Positions 23,558 through 33,036 of a stretch of 64,000 bases of DNA are shown here, piece by piece. The notes under the pieces are model-generated. The model did not search any database. It was not told where the DNA came from and worked only from the letters and a program-made list of their open reading frames with translations. This DNA is from CF-13 sp036782775 (GTDB lineage Bacteria > Chloroflexota > Dormibacteria > CF-121). Position numbers and translations under genes: made by a program. Where the stretch lies: positions 1 through 64,000 of the forward strand of contig DAIPYJ010000012.1 of the NCBI GenBank assembly GCA_036782775.1, in the 5' to 3' direction. Positions within the stretch are counted from its first letter, which is position 1. Every line of letters starts with the position of its first letter.

Positions 23558-24838
23558 GTGCTGGCAACAACTCTTAGATTCCTTCGTCGCAATGGTCTCC
23601 GAATCGGCGTCGTCCTTGGGACTTTCGTCGTGGTCGGCGGCGTCATCGGCGCCCAGGATATTCGCGAAGCGATCGCTCAGCAGGACTACCAGACCCAGCG
23701 CGCCCAGGTGCTCGCTGACCAGTCCCGCGCCATCACCCTGGGGCTTCAATCGGCCGAGTACTCCGACCTGGTGCAACAGGAGACCACCACCTCGGCACAG
23801 GCGGCGCCGGCCGCGACGGCCCCCTTCAACGAGGCGCGCATCCAGTTCTTCAACCGCCAGGCAACCGATGAAGCCCAGATCCACCAACAGCTGCAGTCGC
23901 GGATCGACAACTTGCTCACCCAGACCCGCAGCGCGGCGCAGTCCGATGTCGCCCAGCTAAGCACCAACCTGCAGAAGGCCAAGCAGGTCGGCGTCGACGA
24001 GCAACTGATGGTCGATTTCAATGGTCTGCCCTCGAAGGCGCAGATCGAGCTCGACGATGCCACCACCGTCAGCGCCTACCGCGCGCTGACAACCGAGCTC
24101 AAGGCCCCGCTCTCCAAGCTGTCAATCCTGATCGCAGACCAGCAAACGACCAACACGCTGATTGCCCAGTACGCGGCCCAAATCGCGGCCCAGGACCACG
24201 GCGACCTGACAGCGGCCCGCGCCAGCGCCAGTGGCACCCTCAGTCAGATCCAGTCAGATCTGCAGACCGCGAAAACCTTCCAGATGGATGTCTCCGTGAT
24301 CGATGCGCACGTTCAGCGGCTCGCCGACCAGCTGAACGCCGCCACCACGCTCACGGCAGTCCAGCAAGTCCACGGCGGCCTGATGGTCCAGGACAAGGTG
24401 CTTCAGGATGACATGAGCCAGAACCTGCCCAACAAGGCGATTACCGTCTCGCTCAAAGAGCAGGTGCTGCGCGCGTTCGAAAAGGGCAAGCAGGTCTTTT
24501 GGACCTACGTGACGACCGGCCGCCCCGGGCTGGAAACCGACCCCGGAAACTTCAAGGTCTACTGGAAAGTCTCCCCCTGGACGATGCACTCACCCTGGCC
24601 CAAGGGCTCGCCGTACTGGTATCCCGACACCAAGGTGCAGATGGTCATGTGGTTCAACGGCGGTGCCGGAATCCACGACTCGAACTGGCGCGCCTACTAC
24701 GGCCCCGGGACCGAATATCCCCACTACGATCCGTTTGGCGAGGATAACGGCAGCCACGGCTGCGTCAACGTGCCGCCGCACAACATGCCGTGGCTCTGGA
24801 ACTGGACGCCGACCAACACTCCGGTCATCGTCTACTAA
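23558..24838 (+). CDS. L,D-transpeptidase (YkuD) with membrane anchor and coiled-coil stalk
   Basis: About 426 residues. One N-terminal helix (RIGVVLGTFVVVGGVIGA) anchors the protein; residues ~35-280 are Gln/Ala-rich and predicted helical, likely a coiled-coil stalk. The C-terminal YkuD domain contains HDSNWR and the catalytic SHGCVN (His400, Cys402 from this start), the residues that make 3-3 crosslinks or attach proteins to peptidoglycan. The GTG at 23558 is chosen by distance from the TACAAT hexamer; GTG 23549 is possible. Length of the stalk is unusual for the family. Confidence 0.88.
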   Translation: MLATTLRFLRRNGLRIGVVLGTFVVVGGVIGAQDIREAIAQQDYQTQRAQVLADQSRAITLGLQSAEYSDLVQQETTTSAQAAPAATAPFNEARIQFFNRQATDEAQIHQQLQSRIDNLLTQTRSAAQSDVAQLSTNLQKAKQVGVDEQLMVDFNGLPSKAQIELDDATTVSAYRALTTELKAPLSKLSILIADQQTTNTLIAQYAAQIAAQDHGDLTAARASASGTLSQIQSDLQTAKTFQMDVSVIDAHVQRLADQLNAATTLTAVQQVHGGLMVQDKVLQDDMSQNLPNKAITVSLKEQVLRAFEKGKQVFWTYVTTGRPGLETDPGNFKVYWKVSPWTMHSPWPKGSPYWYPDTKVQMVMWFNGGAGIHDSNWRAYYGPGTEYPHYDPFGEDNGSHGCVNVPPHNMPWLWNWTPTNTPVIVY

Positions 24839-24865
24839 GTCGTACCCTTGAACCAACGGTACGAC
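24839..24865. promoter_or_regulatory. Perfect inverted repeat after the L,D-transpeptidase stop
   Basis: GTCGTACC (24839-24846) and GGTACGAC (24858-24865) form an 8-bp perfect dyad with an 11-nt spacer. It begins right after the TAA and ends 2 nt before the next gene's ATG. It could be a terminator hairpin, an attenuator hiding the start of the next gene, or a protein site. No T tract follows. Confidence 0.5.
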
Positions 24866-24867
24866 TG

Positions 24868-25062
24868 ATGGAAACGCCAAGGGCGAAAGATACGCCGATC
24901 GAGACCGTGCACTGCGCCGAATGCGGTCACGACGTCGAGCCACGCAAGCAGTCGGCGGCCTCGATGCTGACCGGGACGGTGGTCACGGTTCAGCGCTGCC
25001 CTGCCTGCGAAGCGGTGCTCCGGACGAAAGCGACCGGTCTGGAGCTACGGTCTTTGCGGTAG
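24868..25062 (+). CDS. Small zinc-ribbon protein
   Basis: A 64-residue protein with two CxxC pairs, CAEC near residue 13 and CPAC near residue 43, spaced like a zinc ribbon. The rest is polar and basic. Not assigned to a named family. It starts 2 nt after the inverted repeat and lacks a clear Shine-Dalgarno sequence, so it may be translated by coupling with the transpeptidase transcript. Confidence 0.6.
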   Translation: METPRAKDTPIETVHCAECGHDVEPRKQSAASMLTGTVVTVQRCPACEAVLRTKATGLELRSLR

Positions 25063-25126
25063 CGAGCCGGACCGAACGGCGGAGATCCTTCGGCGGCCCA
25101 TCGCGTTACAGCAAGTGGAGACCTTC

Positions 25127-25345
25127 ATGGCGATCGCGCACCCGACGATGCACCAGGTCGCTCCGCACACCTGGACCTTTCAGCCACCCGCCACCCCGGT
25201 CGCGCCGATGAAGGCCAACTGCCGTCAGTGCCGCGCCGCGGTCGCCATCCTCAATCCGTCCGCGATGGACCTCAAAACCGGCAACTACGTGGTCCGCGGC
25301 GAGTGCGAGCAGTGCCACGGCGAAGTGCTCTTGATCGTCAGCTAA
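25127..25345 (+). CDS. Small zinc-ribbon protein, DUF5679-like
   Basis: A 72-residue protein. The second half, NCRQCRAAVAILNPSAMDLK ... GECEQCHGE, has two CxxC pairs and the intervening 'NP' turn and hydrophobic strand pattern of the DUF5679 zinc ribbon. GGAGA lies 7 nt before the ATG at 25127. Role unknown. The convergent MBL-fold gene overlaps its end by 8 nt. Confidence 0.65.
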   Translation: MAIAHPTMHQVAPHTWTFQPPATPVAPMKANCRQCRAAVAILNPSAMDLKTGNYVVRGECEQCHGEVLLIVS

Positions 25346-26180
25346 TCGGCTCGAAGCCCTTGCTGGTCCAGTAACCGAGCATCTGCTCGGTCTCGTGATA
25401 GAACCAGATCAGCTGGCGTTCCCTGGCGGCCTCGGCGAGAAAGGCCGCCTTGCGCTCCATCGACTCCAACGGGAATAAATCGAGCGCGCTCACCCAGTTG
25501 ATTTTCAGGAACGCCGGCATGAAGAGGAAGTCGCCGGTGAAGACGACCGTCTGGTCCTGATCACGCACGTAAATCGCCTGATGGCCCGCGGTGTGGCCGC
25601 CGGTGATTTTGACCTCGATCCCAGGAGCCACCTGTTGTTGGCCGTCGACCACCCATAAGCGCCCCTGCTGTTCCAGCAGCGCCAGATTTTCCGGCTTGTA
25701 GGACGGCTTGCTCCGCGGATCGGGGTTCCGCCAGGCCTCCAGCTCTTTCGCCTGGACGACGTGCCGCGCCCGCGGAAATAGCGGCGTCAGCTCGCCGTCC
25801 CGGCCGGGGCAGACGAGCGCGCCGACATGGTCGAAATGCAGATGGCTGACGATCACGAGGTCGATGTCCTGCGGCGTCAGCCCGGCGCCAGCCAGCGCGT
25901 CGGGTATCCCTGGCTCGCGGTCGTAGCCGTAGATCTCGCGTTCCTTTTCGGACAGTTTGGGTCCGATGCCGGCCTCGATCAGGATGTTTGCCTCGGGCGT
26001 CCGAACCAGCAGGCAATTCGTCGCCATCGTGATTCGATTCCTGCTGTCCGGCGTCTTGAGCTTTTCCCACATGACCTTCGGCACCACGCCGAAGACTGAC
26101 CCGCCGTCCATGCGCCAGTGACCATCGCTCAAACAGTGGAGCTGGAAGCGACCGAGCTTCCGCGGGGCAGCCGCGATCAC
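25338..26180 (-). CDS. MBL-fold metallo-hydrolase, lactonase-like
   Basis: A 280-residue zinc hydrolase. HLHFDH (about residues 113-118) is the metal-binding motif; GGHTAGH, GDFL (bridging Asp) and a late FYHE supply the remaining ligands. The start with FQLHCLSDGHWRMDGGSVFG and the overall length resemble N-acyl-homoserine lactonase-like enzymes, though a thioesterase-like role is possible given the acyl-CoA setting. GTG start overlaps the B12-subunit stop as GTGA, so it is the last gene of the mutase operon. Confidence 0.85.
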   Translation of the reverse strand: MIAAAPRKLGRFQLHCLSDGHWRMDGGSVFGVVPKVMWEKLKTPDSRNRITMATNCLLVRTPEANILIEAGIGPKLSEKEREIYGYDREPGIPDALAGAGLTPQDIDLVIVSHLHFDHVGALVCPGRDGELTPLFPRARHVVQAKELEAWRNPDPRSKPSYKPENLALLEQQGRLWVVDGQQQVAPGIEVKITGGHTAGHQAIYVRDQDQTVVFTGDFLFMPAFLKINWVSALDLFPLESMERKAAFLAEAARERQLIWFYHETEQMLGYWTSKGFEPIS

Positions 26181-26617
26181 GCCGCCTTGAAGCCGCTGTT
26201 CACGAACTCGATGATCGTTTGCAGCGAGGTGCCCGGGCCAAAGATCTGGACGACGCCCATCTTCCTCAGCTCCTCGGCGTCATCGGGCGGGATGATGCCG
26301 CCACCGAAAACGACGATGTCTGCGGCGTTGCGTTCCTTGAGCAGCTCGAGGATTCGAGGAATCAGGGTCATGTGGGCGCCGCTATGCAGGCTGACGCCGA
26401 TGGCGTCGACGTCTTCCTGGATCGCGGCCTCCACCACCATCTCCGGGGTCTGCCGCAGTCCCGCATAGATCACCTCGACACCCGCATCGCGGAGCGCCCG
26501 CGAGACGACTTTCACCCCGCGGTCATGACCATCGAGGCCAACCTTGGCGGTCAGCACCCGGTAGTGCTTGGCCTGCTCTCGACCGGTGCTCCGCCGAGTC
26601 GCCGCCTCAGCCGGCAC
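26177..26617 (-). CDS. Cobalamin-binding subunit of acyl-CoA mutase
   Basis: A 146-residue Rossmann-like B12 domain with the base-off/His-on motif: LDGHDRG (His31 supplies the lower cobalt ligand), then SLHSGAHMTLIP (the SxL part) and VVFGGGIIPPDD (the GG part). This is the small subunit that pairs with the separate large subunit encoded upstream. As the methylmalonyl-CoA mutase large subunit at 47.8 kb has no B12 domain beside it, this protein may serve both. The GTG start overlaps the microprotein gene by 11 nt. Confidence 0.92.
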   Translation of the reverse strand: MPAEAATRRSTGREQAKHYRVLTAKVGLDGHDRGVKVVSRALRDAGVEVIYAGLRQTPEMVVEAAIQEDVDAIGVSLHSGAHMTLIPRILELLKERNAADIVVFGGGIIPPDDAEELRKMGVVQIFGPGTSLQTIIEFVNSGFKAA

Positions 26618-26708
26618 TCAGGCGCCTCACGACGTAAAAGGCGATCACCATGACCACGATCACGACAGCCGCGATGCGGCCGATCAGGGAGTAGCGCAGC
26701 CGCATCAT
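26607..26708 (-). CDS. 33-residue single-helix membrane microprotein
   Basis: Not recognised. The frame MMRLRYSLIGRIAAVVIVVM ... VVRRLSAG is one strongly hydrophobic helix flanked by arginines, the layout of a membrane-anchored microprotein. Its ATG (26706-26708) directly abuts the large-subunit stop and its TGA at 26607 runs 11 nt into the B12-subunit gene, so the operon has no gap here. Too short to be certain, but hydrophobicity, position and tight packing argue for a real gene. Confidence 0.5.
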   Translation of the reverse strand: MMRLRYSLIGRIAAVVIVVMVIAFYVVRRLSAG

Positions 26709-28360
<1,652 letters not shown>

Positions 28361-28361
<1 letters not shown>

Positions 28362-29305
28362 CAGCTGCCTCCTCGCCGCCGCTCGCCGAGCAGTTCGTCG
28401 GCGATGGCGTACGGATTAAGTTTCCCATTCCGGTTCTCCGCCAGTCGACGGCCGATCGGCGTATCCCCTTCCAACCTCTGGCGGGCGTCCTCCCGGGAGC
28501 GCTCGGCTACGATCGCCATCACCTCGTGCTTGAGCCGCTGCTGCCGTCGCGCGCTCAAGTTGCCGCTGGTCTCGAGGTAGCGCCGGTGCTCCAGCACCGC
28601 ATCCCACACGGGGCCGATCCCTTCCTCTTTGGCGGCGGAGACCATCACGATCGGGGGACGCCAGTCATGCTTCGGGCCCATCGCCAGCGCATCCTGGATC
28701 AGGCGGCGGGTCTTTTCCGCCCCGCCCAGGTCGACCTTGTTGACCACGAAGATGTCGGCGATCTCCAGGATCCCGGCCTTGATCGTCTGCACCGCGTCGC
28801 CCGACTCCGGCATCACGACCAGGACGACGGTATCGCAGATCGTCGAGATCTCGAGCTCCGATTGTCCGACACCGACAGTTTCCACCAGGATCACGTCCCG
28901 GCCGTAGGCATCGAGCAGGTGGATGGCCTCTCGCGTCGCGGCCGCCAATCCGCCAAGATGTCCGCGCGCACCCATGCTGCGGATGAAGACGCCTTTGTCG
29001 AGCGTGTGCCGGGACATGCGAATGCGGTCGCCCAGCACCGCCCCGCCGGTGAAGGGGCTGCTCGGATCGACCGCAATCACCCCGACCGTCTGGCCGCGCT
29101 CGCGGATCACCTTGACCAGCGCGTCGACCAGCGTGCTCTTACCGGTTCCGGGCGATCCGGTCAGCCCGACGAGATACGCCTTGCCGGTCTGCGGCTGCAC
29201 TTCGGCGACCAGCTCGGTCGCCTCTGGATCGCGATCCTCCGCCATCGAGATGGCCCGCGCCAGCGCGCGGACGTCGCCGGAAAGCAAGGCCCCGGCCAAA
29301 CTCAT
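28361..29305 (-). CDS. meaB: Mutase-associated GTPase chaperone (MeaB/ArgK)
   Basis: A 314-residue SIMIBI GTPase. Walker A is GSPGTGKST (50-58), followed by the Mg-binding DPSSPFTGG, the switch region and the NKVD guanine motif. MeaB guards the radical mutase against loss of its adenosyl group. It is first in the operon with mutase, microprotein and B12 subunit, so the four appear to be one repairable enzyme unit. A TACGAT hexamer 9 nt before the ATG suggests its own leaderless start. Confidence 0.93.
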
Positions 29306-29323
29306 CTCGACGCCATCGTATCG

Positions 29324-30739
29324 CTAGGGCGCGGGAAAGGCCTTGCTCGTGAAATCCGATCCGAGAACCACCGTGACCTGCGATGCTCCGGCTGCCGTGG
29401 TCACCGGCTTCACCGTCGCCCCAAAGTAGCTTTGCAGCCAGTTGACCAGGAGGTCGGCCTTCCCGCCGGACGCGTCCAGGATCTGGGTCTGAGTAACCCG
29501 TTGCACGCTCGGCCCGCCGGCAGTCGCCGGAAGGCCGATCGCCTGGAACAGGGAGGTCGTGATGGTTGCCGGCGTGCCGACGCCGTACGGGAGCCAGTAA
29601 CTGCGGCTTCCGTCCTGGACCGTAAAGGCGATCGGCTCGCTCAGGACCCCGCGATCCGGCAATGCGGCAGCGAGGTAACGCTGCAGGGTTCCGTAGCTGG
29701 GGTCGAGCGGCCGCAGGATGTACTGCCCGTCATCGCTGTAGCCGCTTCGCAGGAAATTGCTGGTGTCGATCGAGACCCGGTGGATGTCCGCCTCCTTGAT
29801 GCCGCCGGCCAGATCGCTGAGCTGCCGCATGTCCTCAACCTTCAGGTTGGTTCGGACGTTGTCCTTCAGCGCGCTCATCACCGAAAAGAGCTTTGGGATG
29901 GCGTTCAGGGAAAAGGCCCGTTGACGGACGGCCAGCATGATCAACTGCTGCCGGCGCGAGCGGTCGAAGTCAGAGGTGGTTTCTCTGGAGCGCGCGTACT
30001 CCAGGGCCTGCTCGCCGTTCATCCACTGCGGGCCGGCATTGAAGTGGACGTGCATCATGCCGGTGGTCTCGCCGGCGGGAAAGTAGGGGTCGTCGAGTGC
30101 CGTCGGCACGTTGACCCGAACGCCGCCCAGCGCGTTGACCACATCGCGAAACGCCTTGAAATCGACGCCGATCCAGTAGTCGATCGGCTGGCCGGTGATC
30201 CGGGAGACGGTGGCCGCGGCGAGGTCCCCGCCAGCCGTGCTGGTCTTGTATTGGGAGCGGACATCGGGGTAATCCGCGTGATCGGTGCCGATGGCGTAGG
30301 CGCTGTTCAGCTTTCCGGTGATGGTGCCGTTGTCTGACAGCGCCGGGATCTTGACCCAGAGATCGCGGGGGAGCGAGACCATCAGCGCCTGATGGCTGGC
30401 CGGCTGGATCGAGAGCAGCATGATCGAGTCGGTGAGATACGGGCCATCGTGCCCCGGCCCACCGTAGCCGAGCAGCAGCACGTTGATTCGCTGGCCGTGC
30501 TTGATTTTGTAGGCAACCGAACTGGGGTCGTCGTTCTTCGCCTGGACTAGCGAGATCAGGTCCCCTGGCTGGGTGCGCGGCGAAATCGCCTTGATGGTCG
30601 ACCAGAGACGAATACCGGCGACTCCCGCGCCGAGCACGACAATACCGAGCAAGACGGCCAGCGCCAGCGCCACGTACGAACGCGGGTGCGCTGGGCCGAG
30701 CGCGGCGGACGCCCTCCGCCGGCGCGGTTCGCTTCCCAA
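29324..30739 (-). CDS. LytR-CpsA-Psr family glycopolymer transferase
   Basis: About 471 residues. One N-terminal helix (SYVALALAVLLGIVVLGAGVAG) anchors an extracellular LCP domain: INVLLLGYGG, DSIMLLSI, VSLPRDLWV, LNSAYAIG and the charged catalytic arginines near RSRETTSDFDRSRRQQ. The last 130 residues form a LytR C-terminal-like domain (TVVLGSDF). It ligates lipid-linked glycopolymers to peptidoglycan or the cell surface. The TTG at 30739 follows TAGACT by 13 nt; a TTG at 30811 would overlap the divergent gene. Confidence 0.88.
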   Translation of the reverse strand: MGSEPRRRRASAALGPAHPRSYVALALAVLLGIVVLGAGVAGIRLWSTIKAISPRTQPGDLISLVQAKNDDPSSVAYKIKHGQRINVLLLGYGGPGHDGPYLTDSIMLLSIQPASHQALMVSLPRDLWVKIPALSDNGTITGKLNSAYAIGTDHADYPDVRSQYKTSTAGGDLAAATVSRITGQPIDYWIGVDFKAFRDVVNALGGVRVNVPTALDDPYFPAGETTGMMHVHFNAGPQWMNGEQALEYARSRETTSDFDRSRRQQLIMLAVRQRAFSLNAIPKLFSVMSALKDNVRTNLKVEDMRQLSDLAGGIKEADIHRVSIDTSNFLRSGYSDDGQYILRPLDPSYGTLQRYLAAALPDRGVLSEPIAFTVQDGSRSYWLPYGVGTPATITTSLFQAIGLPATAGGPSVQRVTQTQILDASGGKADLLVNWLQSYFGATVKPVTTAAGASQVTVVLGSDFTSKAFPAP

Positions 30740-30790
30740 TGTTCCTGGTTCGAGTCTAGCGAATAGCCGTAGAGCGGGCCAAGTCGTTCG

Positions 30791-30796
30791 TAAGAT
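30791..30796 (+). promoter_or_regulatory. -10 hexamer of the eight-helix membrane protein gene
   Basis: TAAGAT followed by 8 nt and the GTG at 30805. The LCP gene's TAGACT lies about 35 bp away on the other strand (30753-30758), a compact divergent promoter. Confidence 0.45.
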
Positions 30797-30804
30797 GTTG
30801 GACC

Positions 30805-31671
30805 GTGACAACCGCGACCCAGGGCCGTCGCCAAACGGGCCCCTTTTTCCTCCCCGCCAGGGTTGTCCTCGTGATCGGCGGCGTGATCGCCGTGGCGCTG
30901 GCCGCCTTCAATCTCTACCACGAGTTTCATGCCGCTCAGGTGAACGCGGTCTACGCCATCGTTGCGATCGCGGTTGGAGTCATCTGGCTGTTTTCCATCG
31001 CCCTTTCGTACTTCGGGCGCGTGGGGATCTTTGTGGCGGCGCTGATCGCCTTTGTCGAATTTGGTCTGATCACCTCCTCGCACTTCGTCTCGAGCGCCGG
31101 AGCCCTTGCGACCTTCGTGAGGAACGAAGGGCTGCCCATTGCCACCGTCGATATGGCCTTGATTCCTGCCTGCATGCTGGTCGTGTTTGGTGCCGCCGTG
31201 GCATGGACCAACCCGCGTGGACGGCGCCGGGGTCTTGACATGCTGCCGCTGCTGCTTTCGGCCATGGTCGGCACCATCCTCGTGATCCTGCAAGCCACCG
31301 ACGATCTCCATCGCGCCGACTTCGGCAGCGCCAATCCGGAGGACGGCGCGTTTGCCGCCGCGGTCCTCGCCTCCGTCTGGCTGGCAGGCGGATTGTGGAT
31401 CGCGCGAGTGCGGCGCACCGGAGCACTGCTGATCGCCGTCAGCAGCTTCGGTGTTTGGTATTCATTTCTGACCATTCACCTCGTCAAGGGAGGCACCAGT
31501 GTTCAGCAGATCGCGACCGCCTCGGGCGCGGTCTGGGCATGGATCGCCGCGGGGGCCGCGGTGCTTGCGGCAGCGTCATTCCTGTTATCGCTCGGGATCC
31601 TCGCCAAATCGTTTCTTGGCCGAGGTGCCAAAGCCACGGCGGCGAAGCAGCCGGTTCGACGGCGCGCCTAG
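30805..31671 (+). CDS. Polytopic membrane protein, unknown
   Basis: A 288-residue protein with about eight hydrophobic segments (17-37, 44-65, 70-88, 110-128, 138-158, 173-190, 196-215, 231-257) and a lysine/arginine-rich tail. Family not recognised. The short loops and lack of charged residues inside the helices give no hint of transport or catalysis. It is alone between the divergent LCP gene and the convergent VOC gene. Confidence 0.65.
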   Translation: MTTATQGRRQTGPFFLPARVVLVIGGVIAVALAAFNLYHEFHAAQVNAVYAIVAIAVGVIWLFSIALSYFGRVGIFVAALIAFVEFGLITSSHFVSSAGALATFVRNEGLPIATVDMALIPACMLVVFGAAVAWTNPRGRRRGLDMLPLLLSAMVGTILVILQATDDLHRADFGSANPEDGAFAAAVLASVWLAGGLWIARVRRTGALLIAVSSFGVWYSFLTIHLVKGGTSVQQIATASGAVWAWIAAGAAVLAAASFLLSLGILAKSFLGRGAKATAAKQPVRRRA

Positions 31672-31690
31672 TGTGCGACCCCTTCTTTAA

Positions 31691-32074
31691 TTAGCCCTCC
31701 ACGACGTAGAGCTGGTTTCCGTCGGCGTCGCGAAAGTAGAACATCGGCGGGACGCCGGGAACCCGGAGAATCTCACCAACCGCAACGCCAGCAGCCTGCA
31801 GCCGCGTATGGTCTTCGACCGCATCCTTCGTACTGAGGCGAATGCCGGTGTCACGGCCGGGCTGGGAGTCGCCTCCGGGGGGCGCGAGCGCGATCGTGAT
31901 CGATGACCCGGCCGGCGCCACCTCGACCCAGCGCAGCCCCTGGCCGAACGGCGCATCGAGCCGCTTCTCGAAACCAAGTTTGCCGACGTAGAAATCGAGC
32001 GCGCGGTCATGATCACTGACGGGAACGGCTACCGTTCGAATTGCCGTCACTCCGATACCGATGCTGGTGCTCAT
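31691..32074 (-). CDS. VOC (glyoxalase/bleomycin resistance-like) protein
   Basis: A 127-residue protein with the paired beta-alpha-beta-beta-beta modules of the vicinal oxygen chelate fold: VAVPVSDHDRALDFYVGKLGFEK, then VEVAPAGSSITIAL, and FYFRDADGNQLYVVE with the usual metal-site Glu. It may be a lyase or a methylmalonyl-CoA-epimerase-like enzyme, but it is shorter and differs from the epimerase at 49.3 kb. The ATG at 32074 follows AAGGAG by 7 nt; an upstream ATG at 32113 is less likely. Last gene after the beta-oxidation set. Confidence 0.8.
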   Translation of the reverse strand: MSTSIGIGVTAIRTVAVPVSDHDRALDFYVGKLGFEKRLDAPFGQGLRWVEVAPAGSSITIALAPPGGDSQPGRDTGIRLSTKDAVEDHTRLQAAGVAVGEILRVPGVPPMFYFRDADGNQLYVVEG

Positions 32075-32160
32075 TGACTTCTCCTTGCTCCAACTTCCAA
32101 CGCGTGTTCTCATCCTTGGACCTCTTTAGACGGCGGAACTCATCGATCCGCCCGGATCTC

Positions 32161-33036
32161 TCAGTCCGGTTGACGGTTCCCGTCCGGGCCGTAGCGATAG
32201 AACCCCCGGCCGCTCTTGCGGCCGTAGTGCCCCGCATCGACCAACTGCTGCAACAGGGCCGGCGGCGCGAACTTGGGATCGTGGAGACCTTCATAAAGCA
32301 CGTTGCAGATATACAGGTGCGTGTCGAGGCCGACGAAATCGGCCAGCTCGAGCGGCCCCATCGGGTGATGCAGGCCGAGTTTGGCGCCCTGGTCGATGTC
32401 CTCCCGGGTCCCCAGTCCCTGCATCAGGGCGTTGATTGCCTCGTTCACGAACGGCACCAGCATCCGATTGACGATGAAGCCGGGGTAGTCCAGCGACGTG
32501 ATCGGCGTCTTGCCGAGAGCGCGGGAGAGCTCGAGCGTGGTGCTGACAGTCTCCTCGGAGGTGTCCCGACCGCGGGTGAGCTCGACCAGCGGCATCACCG
32601 GGACCGGGTTGAAGAAATGCATGCCGATGAACCGGTCCGGTCGCTTGGTCACCGCCGCCATCCTCGTGATCGGAATCGACGAGGTGTTGCTGGCCAGGAT
32701 CACATCCGGGCGACAGATGCCGTCGAGCCGCTTGAACAGCTCGCGCTTGGCCTCGAAGTTTTCCGTGATCGCCTCGACCACGAAGTCCGCCCGCCCGGCC
32801 GCCTCCAGCGAGGTCGTCGCCTGAAGGCGCCCGATCGCGGCCTCCCGCTTGGCTGCGTCGAGCTTGCCTTTCTGCACCAGGTTGTCGAGCCGCTTCTTGA
32901 TATTGTCGACGCCTTTAGTGACCAACGCCTCGTCGACCTCCCGAAGATGGACCTGGTAGCCGCAGGAAATCGCGGTTTGCGCAATCCCGGCGCCCATCAG
33001 GCCGGCTCCGGCGACGAAGACTTGCTTGATCGTCAT
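32161..33036 (-). CDS. hbd: 3-hydroxybutyryl-CoA dehydrogenase
   Basis: A 291-residue NAD-dependent dehydrogenase. GAGLMGAGIAQ (about 10-20) is the dinucleotide motif; SNTSSIPI, HFFNPVPVMPLVE (active-site His-Glu pair) and LDYPGFIVNRML confirm the family, and the C-terminal domain has FVGLDTHLYI. It oxidises 3-hydroxybutyryl-CoA to acetoacetyl-CoA. ATG overlaps the upstream dehydrogenase stop by 4 nt. Confidence 0.93.
   Translation of the reverse strand: MTIKQVFVAGAGLMGAGIAQTAISCGYQVHLREVDEALVTKGVDNIKKRLDNLVQKGKLDAAKREAAIGRLQATTSLEAAGRADFVVEAITENFEAKRELFKRLDGICRPDVILASNTSSIPITRMAAVTKRPDRFIGMHFFNPVPVMPLVELTRGRDTSEETVSTTLELSRALGKTPITSLDYPGFIVNRMLVPFVNEAINALMQGLGTREDIDQGAKLGLHHPMGPLELADFVGLDTHLYICNVLYEGLHDPKFAPPALLQQLVDAGHYGRKSGRGFYRYGPDGNRQPD

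Noticed and set aside
28526..30337. 603-codon open frame on the plus strand
   Set aside because: Antisense to MeaB and the LCP gene; the product has no fold-like pattern and is rich in His, Asp and Arg, as antisense frames are here.
30739..30770. tRNA-like GGTTCGAGTC next to the LCP start
   Set aside because: No acceptor or anticodon stems can be drawn around it.
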